NCBI GenBank assembly: GCA_964019415.1
Contig: OZ025877.1
Location: 1,761,501 to 1,825,500 of the forward strand
DNA: 64,000 nucleotides
DNA from: Ianthella basta
Lineage: Eukaryota > Porifera > Demospongiae > Verongiida > Ianthellidae
Direction: 5' to 3'
This document shows, piece by piece, positions 46,572 through 58,217 of this stretch. The position numbers were made by a program, and so were the translations under genes. The notes beneath the pieces were generated by a model that was not told the DNA's origin, did no database searches, and was given only the letters and a program-made list of their open reading frames with translations. Positions within the stretch are counted from its first letter, which is position 1, and every line of letters starts with the position of its first letter.

Positions 46572-47206
46572 CACTTATGCTTGTAGGTGTGCATGTCTTG
46601 TGCTAATGTACAATGTAACGGGAAGCCTGCAGTACAAATTTGAAAAGACCAATGCAATGTTTGGACTGTTGTTAAATAAAATTTTTACATGTTGCGAGGC
46701 CACCATGGTGTTAGTACTAACTACCCAGTACAGCCATTTGAAGCATTTGCCCAAAGAGAATACTTGAGAAGCACTTCATGAGCATACTGGCCATGGATAA
46801 TTTGAGTTATTGAGATTTGTGGACCTGATCGACCCTTACATATATTACATTATGCATGGGTCAAAAGTCAACATTGTATGGAAGTAACGTATATGATGCG
46901 ATAGCTGGTGCCTCCCCAAGGGAAAGTACTAAATTGAACATTAGCAGTGTTATTCACTCTGAAACTACAGTGCAGAAGCTATGAACAGCACAGTGTTGTG
47001 ATGACCCTGAGGACAGTTTAAGGATAGCTACAGAAAATGAATCACTTGCTTATCACCCTGTTTTTGTGCATGTTGTTGATGTATTTACTTGCTTTTCATT
47101 CCTACTGTACAGGTACTGCAACGTACAATTTACAGCTAAAAATTACACAGGCAAATAGCACTTCAGTGAAGCTATAGTCAACTGATAGCTACATACCTGG
47201 ATAGCA
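46572..47206 (+). promoter_or_regulatory. Upstream region of copy F
   Basis: No ORF of note. About 46,845-46,945 matches the upstream region of copy A. Confidence 0.45.
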
Positions 47207-49288
47207 ATGTTACCTTGGAATGCAGCTCTGCTTCTAGTATGCCTGTTGTTGCCAACTGTTGCTGGTGGTAACACTACACAACAGCACTTTCCCTGTATAG
47301 ACAGCTACGCTGAGTTTGAGAGTGCCGTGGCCAGTAATGGCTCCAACATCAGTGGGGCCAACCTCAGGAGCCAGTTGCATGATGTCTTCTATGCTCCCAA
47401 CCAACACCTTCCCTACTCTCTCGTTGTCACCTACCAACTGGTCCTTGCCAATGGAACAAGACACATCCTATCCAGTGATCAGGACTGCAATACTGAACTG
47501 TGGGTGTGGTTGTCTTCTCCGGTGTTCTTATTAGCAGACGTTACTTACTTCAATCGCTATCTCCTCTTCACTCTCAATTATTTCATGGATTGGTACCCAC
47601 CCCATATAACCATCACCATGACAACTGCCCCTTGTCCTGCCAACATGGAAAGCTTTCTATATAAAATGACTGTTTCGGTGAGTTTGTATGATTGCCATGA
47701 TTATTCATGTATGAGCTTAACATTTTATTGGGTGTACACAGTATGGACACATTCTCAGTCTGGATTATGCAACAACAGCTACAGGTGTTAATAACTTCTA
47801 TTTACAATAAGATATAGAATTAAGATTTGTTAAAAAATGAATAGTGAAAATGTTTCACTTACATCTATTAATAGTGGAATGATATGGCAAGGATTGTTTA
47901 TTTGTACAGTGTCACAATAATCATGAATACACTCACGTACATGTACGTCTTCCATCTTCAGTGTTAGACACTCTTCTTGTTTCTGTATACTTGAATGCAG
48001 ATTCAAGACTATGCTCTTGGACATGCAGATGGAGTTCAAGACAAACTTGGGCTTTGTGAAGCGAGGATGTGGGACAGCTATAAGGGAAACTGAACCGTCT
48101 TCTGTTAGCGAGACAGAAATACTGTTTACATCTGTATGGATAGCATTAACGTGTGGAGCATTATTCCAAATGCTGTTTGTGTGGATTGTTTCTGCAGATG
48201 CTTTAAAGAGGCTGTTCAAAACATCTGAAGATATGAAATCCGAAGACGAATATGGATTTGACAAATATGGAATTTTCTGGGGTGTTTCAACAAATGCATT
48301 TGTATTCTTGATAATCATCTCATCAGTATACACATTTTCGACAATATCCTTGTTTACCGAATGGAAGAAAGGTTCCAAACATTTTGTTTATATTTTGTCC
48401 AGTCTTTTAATTCTTTGCCTGGGAGGGGGACTGCCTGTAGCCATATCCGGAGCTAAAAAGCTAACATTGAAAGTCCCCAAAGTATACCTGTGGCCTGCCA
48501 GACTAGTTTGCTGCTGTAAGAAGGAGTACGAGAAAGAAGCCGAGTATCTGGCAACCACATTTGCATTATGGGTGGATGTATCTGTGCTGCAGCTGATTCT
48601 GTTTCAGGGGATTGTCACTGTGGTGACACTTTCTGCTGCACCATTTGCAATGGTCTTGAATACAATGGTGATTGTGCTAGTTTTCTCTGTCATTGCCTTC
48701 ATCTTTTCTTTGCTCTTCACAATATTCGGCCACATAGAACATTCCAATCAACAAACAAATGCCACTGCCACAGAGCAAGAGCAGGACTCCACTGTAATAG
48801 AGAACCCCAGTGTCATGGGGCAAGAAAACACCGGTGACACGGTGGAAGAGGGCACTACCTCCACAGGGCAAGAGGGCACTAGATCCGCAGTGCAAGTGCA
48901 AGCCTGTGCATGCTGCAGGCAACCAGTGTGCTTCTGCTGTGGGAAACGAGTGCACTTCAACTTCCCATTTCGAGTGAAACCAGCCTACATGACCATGGTG
49001 CTGACTGCATCAGCTATGCTGCCTCTTCTGCTTATGATCATGTTTTACGGCTTTGCCATTGCTGCCATGGGATCAGTCATTAACATGGAGGCACAGAAGA
49101 ACAATTCTATCTCATTCATATTCTCCATTGCCACTCCCATTGTGCTTGCATTGCTAACCATCTTCCTTCAGTGGTTTATTCCTAAATGGTTAAAGATTTC
49201 CGCAAAGAATCCAAACAAAGCAAGCAATGAACACTTAAATGAGCAAGACACGGAAATGAGTTGTTTAGCAAGTTCATCGGAATCGTGA
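47207..49288 (+). CDS. Family copy F: seven-helix membrane protein, shifted splice acceptor needed
   Basis: Exon 1 is 47207-47677 (MLPWNAALLLVCLLLPTVAG; ends GTTTCG|gtgagt). The usual acceptor (tgcag|ATTCAAGAC at 48001) would give IQDYALG and then lose frame, because four extra bases (CATG) lie before CAGATGGAG. Using the next acceptor, atgcag|ATGGAGTTC at 48029, keeps phase and drops about seven residues; I take exon 2 as 48029-49288, giving about 576 residues. The seven helices are intact. The loop between helices 5 and 6 is about 90 residues with a Cys cluster (CACCRQPVCFCCGK). It is close to copy A in sequence (VTLSAAPFAM, KVPK.YLW) and in promoter. If the downstream acceptor is not used, the gene is broken. 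Confidence 0.72.
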
Positions 49289-49339
49289 TTGCATGAGTAG
49301 TAGCCACACTTTAATTCATTGACACGGTGAATTATGCTC

Positions 49340-49345
49340 AATAAA
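49340..49345 (+). terminator. Polyadenylation signal of copy F
   Basis: AATAAA about 50 bases after the stop of copy F. This is the only clean match placed right behind a family stop codon in the window. Confidence 0.55.
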
Positions 49346-49549
49346 ATAAGCATAGTAGTGCTTCATCACATATAATGTGTGAATCTTGTAGTTTTGTACT
49401 TTTTCCTGTTTGCGTGTAGTTAGTGCAAAAATAATTCTTCGAACTTTTCCCTTGGACTATATTTTGAGTACATTAAAGCAATGGCTTGACAGCAAGTGTT
49501 TTGTTATTGTGTTTCACATTCCATTGTCTGCTATCTCATTATTTCTCTC

Positions 49550-49700
49550 CAAATGCACTAAAATTCATTAATAACAGACTAAGCTGCCAAAACACGTCGA
49601 ACTGCATAAAACTAACTTCTGAGGTAATAATTGTTACCGTAAACGGATGCACAAGTGAACCATAGTGGACCCACTCATATCTATGGTATGTAGTTCATCA
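49550..49700. repeat. Repeat R1, copy 3 (partial)
   Basis: Matches the second half of R1 (CCAAATGCACTAAAATTCATTAAT to TATGTAGTTCATCA) and then continues into ACGTACATGAAAGC, without the LINE tail present in copies 1 and 2. Confidence 0.7.
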
Positions 49701-49947
49701 GTATACGTACATGAAAGCTAAGCCAAACACACAATTAATGCACACAATGATTGGCAGCCAATTAGTTCTTGGATGTCAGATGAAAGCTTGGCAATATCTG
49801 TTTATAAATTTTATTGCATGTGCTGGATGAATATATATATATGCTGGCATGTTTTATTATTGCATCAGCATAACCATAGTAGTGACTATAGAGCTAACAA
49901 TCAATTCAGTATGCTATGCAGACTGAAAGCCAGCCAGGGTACTCTAA

Positions 49948-50839
49948 TACCGCGTTTACACTGACCCGGTTCGGTTCGGATATCGGTTCGGGAACGGTTA
50001 CAAAATGTAGTGTGAACCGTGCCAAACCGTGCCGAACCGAACCGTGCTGGGACTACCTAACCGAACCGGGTCAGCACGGTTCGGTTCGGTTCTATCGTGA
50101 GTGTGAACGCTTCCGTAACTGTGCCAATTGATTTCGAAGCGATCAATGGACGAGCAGAGTAGGTTAAACGTCGTAGAACGGCCGTCTTTGCCAGCGTTTT
50201 CGCTCGAATTTAGTTAGCGAACGAACATTTACAGCGCCTGTTTCGACAAGGACGTGCTAACGGTTTCCAAAGTGACGCACAAGCGACGTGTGAAGTACAC
50301 AAACGTTGTTTGGGTGAGTGCTAGCGCTACGAGTGTTCTTGTTTAGCGAACGTTGGACTGATTCTTCTCCGCAGCGAAGATGGACAGCGGATGGACAGAC
50401 AGAGAGGTACACCACCTCATTATCATCTGGGCTGATGAGGAAATCCAGGCTCTTCTGGAGTCAGCAAAAAGGAACAAGGCAATTCATGAAAGAATTGCCA
50501 AAGAAATGGGGAAGGCTGGGCTGCAGAGCAGTGCAGGGAAAAAATTAAGAAATTGAAAAATAACTACTGTAACAAGAAGAAACGAGATGCAAGCAAACTG
50601 CAAGAAACCTGACCCAAAACAAGAAAGTCTGCGGCAACATGCTCAATAGCTGGCTGGAAAGAGAACTTCACATAACACTGCAACCGTTATTCTGTATAAT
50701 GATATTCATAATATTATGAATATTATTATTCCTGTCTAACATCCAGGCCAGGTTCAGTTTACATTTTTCAGTGTAAACGTGGCCAACAATCAACCCTTCC
50801 AACTGAGCTAAACCGAACCGGGTGAGTGTAAACGTGGTA
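49948..50839. mobile_element. PIF/Harbinger-like DNA transposon, non-autonomous
   Basis: The 892-base element has inverted ends of about 30 bases (TACCGCGTTTACACTGACCC and the complement of CTCACCCGGTTCGGTT-type sequence at the right). It is flanked by TAA on both sides (49,945-49,947 and 50,840-50,842). The empty site is visible in the paralogous 3' flanks of copies B and H (CTCTAATTCTAATT; CTATAATTCC). The subterminal region is packed with CGGTTCGGTT motifs on both strands. The TAA duplication and a SANT-like ORF fit PIF/Harbinger. No transposase is present. Confidence 0.82.
50380..50612 (+). pseudogene. Myb/SANT-like DNA-binding protein remnant of the Harbinger-like element
   Basis: The ATG at 50380 opens MDSGWTDREVHHLIIIWADE, then HERIAKEMGKAGLQ, the Trp-containing helices of a Myb/SANT-like domain. 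The zero frame stops at 50,554, but the overlapping frame continues AEQCREKIKKLKNNYCNKK up to a stop at 50,610, so one frameshift separates the halves near 50,520. PIF/Harbinger elements typically carry a Myb/SANT-like second protein that works with the transposase. This one is short and broken. Confidence 0.75.
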
Positions 50840-51021
50840 TAATTCCAATTCACACAGTGATCAATGCTCATAAGAATGAATTATTTGGAACAAATGAATA
50901 AACAGGAATAGTCCAAGGCTAGAGCGTTAGCAGCATGCAGTGAAGTACAAAGTGTGTGCATAATTTCAAATAATTACACTGATTAGCATGTTTGGCTACA
51001 ACTTAGTCATCTACAAATCAG

Positions 51022-52814
51022 TTATGGGTCAAGCAATTCTTCATCTGTTTCTTGTCTACGGGAAGAAGTATTTCCTTGTTCTGAAGCTGTTTCATTTGGA
51101 GACCACTTCAGCCAAGCAGAAATAAATCTATTCAGAAAGATGCTTACCAACCCAAGCAGTATGGGAGTGGTGATAGAGCTAATGAATGAGAGTGCACTGT
51201 TCCTCTTTGCGTCCACATAGTGACTGAGCCCATACTGGCAATGATAACCCCATGGCACATGATCATTAGGAGCAGAGGCAGGACAACAACTGCACGAAGC
51301 ACCATGGAGCTGGATTGCACTCGTTGGTTGGAAGGAGTACAAAGGTGGGCGAATATGGTGTAGAGCAGGGAGAAGATGTTGGTGAGGCAGGAGGTAGCTA
51401 GCACAATCACCATCACATTAGAGGCAATTGCAAAAGGTGCAGCAGACAGAGACAAAATAATGAAACTCACATGAAAGAGTATCAGCTGCAAAACAACCAA
51501 GTCTACCCACAGTACAATTGTGGTTACAAGGCGCTCAGCTGGTCTCTTTCTTCCATAGCACAACAGTGTGGCAGGGTACTTGAATATGCTGGGAACAGCC
51601 ACTGTTACCTTCCTAGCTGCATATATAGCCACAGGTATTTCTGTAATCAGAATAGTGACCAGTGCACCCAGCAGAAGATATACAGAAATTTGGAGTAAGA
51701 GATTCTTTAGGTGCATAATGTACAGAAAGACAGTTCTTATGTCCATGAAAAGCAGTGCTCCAAAGAGCCCCACTGCAGTAGTTGAAGTTCCCCAGAACAT
51801 CCCATACATGTCATATGAGTAAGTGAATGTCTTCTGTGCATAGTCTTTGAATGTCATTTTGAGGAGGACGGTAGTGACAGTCCACACAAACAAAACTTGA
51901 AAGATAGCTCCAGATCCGTGAATAATGAGGAGCACATCCTCTTCTGTATTTAATTTCCTATCTATTTGTGAGAATTCAGTGAAATGTGTGGAAGTCACAC
52001 ATCCTTGTTTGACATAGCCCAAGTTTGTCCTGTACTCCATCTGTCCAAGTGCATAGTCCTCAATCTGAATTCACAGACAGGAAAGGACAAATTAAAGTGA
52101 CAACAAGTGAAGAGAACACATGAACATATTGCTGTACATGCTAGCGTATTTATATTAGCCTTCATAACTATTCATCAAGGTCACACACAGATGTATATGC
52201 TCTGCAGCAATATTATGAATAGCAAATGTGCCAATATAGTGCCAATATTACATAAAGATGTAACTGTTATGTTTATCTAAATTTTATTGCAGGAGCAATT
52301 AACACATCACTCAATACTCTCTTCAACTCACTGAAGCAGTCATTTCACTTAGAAAGTCTTGCATATCAGCAAGACAAGGGGGAACTGTTGTGGTGATAGT
52401 AACATGTGGTGGGGTCCATTCCATGAAGTAATTTAGAGTGTAAAGGAGAAACCTATTATGTAAGGTGGTTTGTGTTACAAGAAACACTGGTGATGCCAAC
52501 CACACCCACAGTTCACTGCTGCAGTCCTGATCACTGGACAGGTTCAGTCTTGTTCCATTGGCAAAGATCAGTTGGTAGCTGACAAAAACCGTGTAGGGAA
52601 GGGGGTGGTTAGGGGTGAAGAAGACTTTATACAACTGATTCCTGAGGTTGGCCCCACAGATGTTGGAGCCAACACTGGCACTCTCAAACTCAGCGTAGCT
52701 GTCTGTACAGAGCAAGTCTTGTTGGACAGTGCTACCACCAGCAAGGGCTGGTAGGAGCAGGCATACTAGTATGATGACAGACAACATCACTAACTGGAAG
52801 AGCAGCGCATCCAA
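51022..52814 (-). pseudogene. Family copy G: seven-helix membrane protein, one frameshift
   Basis: Exon 1 is 52332-52814 (MDALLFQLVMLSVIILVCLL; the inner ATG of MLSV is an alternative start; ends GCTTCA|gtgagt). Exon 2 runs from 52064 (ttcag|ATTGAGGAC) to 51022. The frame holds through helix 6 and is then lost by one missing A in GTCACTATGTGG (others GTCACTAATGTGG) near 51,218. The downstream frame still encodes DAKRNSALSF, helix 7 and the EELLDP end without decay. A single fresh indel in an otherwise clean gene suggests recent loss, allelic variation or a sequencing error. Exon 1 is complete with all conserved blocks. The conserved YVKRGCG reads YVKQGCV here, losing the Arg. Confidence 0.8.
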
Positions 52815-54079
52815 ATGGTAATATACAGCTCACTATACAAATTGTCATTTTATGCAAATGTATCAAGTTTTAGTACAAAACTGAAAATGTTATTTCCCAG
52901 TCGAGTAACCTTGAAGATGTTTCTGTTTCAATCCATTCTGTGATTAATAACAAATAGTCAAGGTGCAAGAGACAGGGAATGGCTTGGCCTTCACAGGGCC
53001 TGACCATCACAAGTTACATGTGTAAGGTTTGTGCAAGAGCAGATGACGTAATAGTATGACCACTGCAGGACTTGTCTGTGATCCACATGCAATGCAGTGA
53101 AAATTGCCTAAGATGGCCACTGAGTAAGGCAGCTGCCTCTCTGATATAGCCATGTATTCCTACCCCCGAATAGCACTTTGGAACATTGCAATCCATACCT
53201 CAGTCTGTAAAGCAACTGACTCTCCATGCCAATGTCCAAGTTAAATATAATATTATACAACTGGCCATCAGGTGGATGTATTAGATAGGTTCCAATGTAC
53301 CTATCTAATACATAAAATTTATTTGAAACTTGATTCTGGGTGTTCTGGGGAGACAGTTTTCATAGGTGTGTTGTCCTTACTTATGCTTGATGGCTGGTTG
53401 TTCATTAGCTGAATTATAGGGGCATTTCCTGTCTCTGACTGCCTGACTATTTGTTATTTGTCACAGACTGAATTGAAACCGACTTGTGCCAAAACTCTAG
53501 TATTAGGAAATAAGAAAATTTAACTGTATAACAAAACTGGATGATGCTGACAATGTTGATGATGTTGACAGTTTAGTGTTTTGGTACCCAAGGAAGAGGA
53601 ATGTAATTGTAATTGTACATAAATTGTGTGCAGGGATTTACGTAGTACCATTGGCCCCATAATCTAGAGGATGCCTAATCCATGGGAATGCCTGAATCCC
53701 TGAGGATACCTGAATCTCCGGGGATGCCTAGGTCCCTGGGGGATTGCATGCCTAAGTCTTTGGGGGATGCCCACATCTCTGGAGGATGTCTGAATCCCTG
53801 GGGAATGCCATACAACCTAGTGAAATGCTCTTGGTGTTCCAAGCTGGTACAGAGACTATTTGATGATCGAGCTATAGGTTATAAAAGCAGGGTAATTCTT
53901 AGATTTCCGTTCCAAAGGTCTGGTGGGTTGGTAGCCAAGGAGGAGTAGTGTAATTGCATGTAATCGTGGAATTAGGTACCAATTACCTGAATGTAATCTA
54001 ATGCCATTACAAATGCAAGTACTTTGGCAAAAAGATTTCAATTCCCATCAAATTACAATTACCAAAAATCCAATGAAAT
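52815..54079. other. Upstream region of copy G
   Basis: No gene. It matches the upstream region of copy B (22,560-24,470), including a shorter 18-base minisatellite at 53,665-53,815, but lacks the CAGTCAGG palindrome block. Confidence 0.6.
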
Positions 54080-54420
<341 letters not shown>

Positions 54421-54599
54421 ATATATACTGTATATACTGTTATATAATATACTGTTTTACTGCACGCACATTATGCATATATACATACACACATATATAC
54501 ACACATATATACACACACATATACACACACATATACACACATATATACATATATATACATAGCTATGTATGAGCTCAGCTCCTCATGTGCAAGCTGTTC

Positions 54600-55023
54600 A
54601 TAACCTGATGTGAATGGGTATTTCCTGTCTCCGCCTGCCTAACTATTTGTTATTTGTCACAGACGGTATTATTGAAACAGACTGGTGCCACAACAGTAGT
54701 ACTAGGAAATCAAAACGAATTCACTTCATAACAATGTAGATACATAAATAAACACAAACACTTGGCTTAATGACCAAAGCAAAAATGCATTTTGCACAGT
54801 TTTGCATTAGACACTGGTACTACAAGTTCAACTTGGATTTCCATTACTATGCAAATTATTATACATAGGCAGGTACAGTAACAGTTCTTATACATGTGAT
54901 GTATATAACCACAATGAAGTACACTTATTAGTTATTACTTCTCCACTCTTGGCATGACCCCAAGCAATAACAGCAAATTTATAGTGATACCAAAAATCTA
55001 ATAAAATACAGTCAATTGTGTAC
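54600..55023. other. Orphan upstream region of a plus-strand family copy
   Basis: 54,600-54,987 matches the region upstream of copies C (24,830-25,200) and I (59,340-59,680), but no plus-strand gene follows. At about 54,988 it jumps to ACCAAAAATCTAATAAAATA, the sequence that normally precedes the GT tract, and then into a relic of the RTK 5' end. The same junction is present at about 63,350. Confidence 0.7.
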
Positions 55024-55216
55024 TGCTGTTGTACACTGCCACTTCTCCTGCATGGCACTATATCATTAACGAGCATATATGTACATTATACTGTTTTACT
55101 GCACGTACATTATACTGTTTTACTGCACGTACATTATACTGTTTTACTGCACGTACATTATACTGTTTTACTGCACGTACATTATACTGTTTACTGCCAC
55201 TGGACGTACCTTATAA
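55024..55216. repeat. Relic of the RTK 5' end with an amplified 24-base unit
   Basis: 55,024-55,081 resembles the start of RTK exon 1 and its upstream sequence (CACTTCTCCTGCATGGCACT versus CACTTCTTCTGCATGGCGCG). The next segment, TACATTATACTGTTTTACTG plus CACG, occurs once at the RTK but four times here, then once in part, before joining CCACTGGACGTACCTTATAA and R1. Confidence 0.75.
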
Positions 55217-56062
55217 GGCAAATTATTGAGTGGCAACAAAAGTCAGTGTTTTGAATAGTCTACAAAATGGCAAGTACTACTAATTATTTTAACAATTTTT
55301 CAATTTTTATGATTATAAATTCATTTGTTCAGCAGAATTAGCAGGTGCAGTTTTATATACAGAAGTTTGCACTACTTGCCAAATGCACTAAAATTCATTA
55401 ATTAATAACAGTCTGGGGACCAAGCCGCCAAAACACGTCGAACTACATGAAACCAACTTCTGGGGTAATAATTGTTACCATAAACGGATGCACGAGTGAA
55501 CCATAGCGAACCCACTCATATCTATGGTATGTAGTTCATCAATATACGTACATGAAAGCTAAGCCAAACACACCACGATTGGCAGCCAATTAGTTCTTGG
55601 ATGTCAGCTGGAAGCTAGGCAATATCTGTTTATAAATTTTAGTGTATGTGCTGGATGATCGAGTCCCTAATCTCCTCAGGTGAAGCCAAAAGCCAATCAC
55701 CCTAGTAGGTTGTCAATCGCGACATGAATCCCAACGCAGGCGCTAAACGGCAGCCATTTTTTACAGTGTTACAGTGGATGGCATGTTTTATTTTTGCATC
55801 AGCATAACCATACATATAGTAGTGACTATACAGAGCCAACAATCAATTCAGCATGCTATGCAGACTGAAAGCCAGCCAGGATACTATAATTCCAATCCGC
55901 AAAATGATCAATGCTTATAAGGATGAATTATTTGGAACAAATGAATAAACAGGAATAGTACAACCGATGTTAGCAGCATGCAATGATATACAAAGTGTGC
56001 ATAATTTCAAATAATTACGCTGATTAGCATGTTTGGCTACAACTTAGTCATCTACAAATCAG
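55217..56062. repeat. Repeat R1, copy 4, and 3' flank of copy H
   Basis: R1 runs to about 55,545 without the LINE tail, then continues into the same 3' flank as copies B and G. A stretch of about 110 bases (55,665-55,775) absent from the other flanks looks like a small insertion. Confidence 0.65.
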
Positions 56063-58217
56063 TTAAGGGTCAAGCAATTCTTCATCTGTTTCTTGTCTAC
56101 GGGAAGAAGTATTTCCTTGTTCTGAAGCTCTTTCCTGTGGAGACCAGCTCAACCAAGCAGAAATGAACCTATTGAGAAAGATGCTTACCAACCCAAGCAG
56201 TATGGGAGTGGTGATGGAGTTAATGAATGAAACAGAACTGCTCCTCTTGGAATCCACATTAGTGACTGAGCCCATGCCGGCAATGATAATTCCATAACAC
56301 ATGATCATGAGGAGCAGAGGTAGGACAACAACTGCACGAAGCACCATGGAGCTGGAGTGCACTCGTTGGTTGGAAGGAGTACTAAGGTGGGCGAAAATGG
56401 TGTAAAGCAGGGAGAAGATGTTGGTGAGGCAGGAGAGAGCTAGTGCAATCACCATCACATCAGAGGCAATTGCAAAAGGTGCAGCAGACAGAGACATAAT
56501 TATGAGACTCCCTTGAAACAGTATCAGTTGCAAAACAACCAAGTCTACCCACAGTACAATTGTGGTTACAAGGCGCTCAGCTGGTCTCTTTCTTCTACAA
56601 CACATCAGTGTGGCAGGATACTTGAATATGCAGGGAACAGCCACTGTTGCCTTCCTAGCTGCGTATATGGCCACAAGTAATTCTGCAACCAGACCAGCAA
56701 CCAGCACACCCAACAGAAGATACATAGAAATTTGGGATAAAAGATCCTTTAGGTGCACAATGTACAGATAGGCAGTTCTTATGTGCACGAAAAGCAATGC
56801 TCCAAACATCAACACAGCCGTAGTCGAAGTTCCCCAGAACATTCCATACATGTCATATGAGTAAGTGAATGTCTTCTGTGCATAGTCTTTGAATGTTATC
56901 TTCAGGAGGACGGCGGTGACAATCCACACAAACACTACTTGGAAGATTGCTCCAATTTTGTGAATAATAAGGAGCACATCTACTTCTGTATTCAGTTTCT
57001 TGTCTATTAGTGAGAATTTATTAAAATGCATAGAAGTCAGACATCCTCGTTTGACATAGCCCAAGTTTGTTCTGTACTCCATCTGTCCAAGTGCATAGTC
57101 CTCAAGCTGAATTCACGGACAGGAAAGGACAAAGCGACAATGAATGAAGAGAACACATGAGCATATTAAATCATTACCATACTGTACATGCTAGCATATT
57201 TATATTAACCTTCATAACCACTCAAGGTCACACACTGCAGCCATAATGTCAATAGCAAATGCATTATAGTGCTGGTGGTACGTGATCTAAGATGTAACTG
57301 TTGTATTTATCTATACACTAGCAGAGTGGCCCGCCTTCGGCGAGCTACGGCACCCGATGCCTGTCTCCCGATGCCCTCAGCAACCATGTTACTGCTACAG
57401 CTCAAAATGTTGACTATCGGTTTAAAATCGAACGTAAGACGACAGCGAATCAAGTCCCGTATAAACCGGAAGTCGATGAGAACAATAATTAGAAAATGGC
57501 GGTCGTTCGCGTAGGAAAGCGGAAGTGGACGGATAACTCTGTCAAGCAAGACGGGCGACGTCAACCCCACTATAACCTGACCCCCGGTGCCCCCAACAGC
57601 CACAGCGAGTTTGAGGGCGACGGAGCAAGAAACGCGTGCGCGTATCGCGAACACACACAGACAATTTCGGCTTTATATGTTAGATTAGATTGCAGAACCA
57701 ATTAACACATCACTCAGTACTGTCTTAAACTCACTGAAGCAGTCATTTCACTTAGAAAGTCTTGCATATTAGCAGGACAAGGGGGAACTGTTGTGGTGAT
57801 AGTAACATGGGGTGGGGTTTATTCCATGAAGTAGTTGAGAGTGTAAAGGAGAAACTTATTATGTAAGGTGGTATGTGTTACAAGAAACACTGGTGATGCC
57901 AACCACACCCACAGTTCACTACTGCAGTCCTGATCACTGGATAGGTTGAGTCTTGTTCCATTGGCAAGGACCAGTTGGTAGGTGACAAAAACAGTGTAAG
58001 GAAGGTGGTGGTTAGGGGTGAAGAAGACCTTGTACAACTGATTCCTGAGGTTGCTCCCACTGATGTTAGATCCAACACTGGCACTCTCAAACTCAGCATA
58101 GCTGTCTGTACAGAGCTGGTCTTGCTGGACAGTGCTACAGACAGCAAGGGCTGGTAGGAGCAGGCATACTAGTAGGACGGCAGACAACATCACTGACTGG
58201 AAGTGTAGTGCATCCAA
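56063..58217 (-). pseudogene. Family copy H: seven-helix membrane protein, one in-frame stop in exon 1
   Basis: Exon 1 is 57735-58217 (MDALHFQSVMLSAVLLVCLL; ends GCTTCA|gtgagt) and exon 2 is 56063-57106 (ttcag|CTTGAGGAC). Exon 1 carries TAA at about 57,819-57,821 where its paralogues have TGG (NYFMEWTPPH), so the full receptor cannot be made; a secreted ectodomain of about 132 residues could be. Exon 2 is entirely open, with seven helices, YVKRGCL and the EELLDP end. The intron has been enlarged by an insertion of about 370 bases (57,312-57,690). Exon 2 starts with Leu, like C, D and I. The short loop between helices 5 and 6 reads HLSTPSNQRVHSS, having lost a Cys that others keep. Confidence 0.82.
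57312..57690. mobile_element. Insertion in the intron of copy H
   Basis: Introns of B and G run directly from TTATCTA to TTGCAG(G/A)A..AATTAACACATCAC. Copy H has about 370 GC-rich bases between them, beginning CACTAGCAGAGTGGCCCGCC and containing the short hairpin GCCCGCCTTCGGCGAGC. No coding sequence is recognised and the class is undetermined. Confidence 0.6.
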
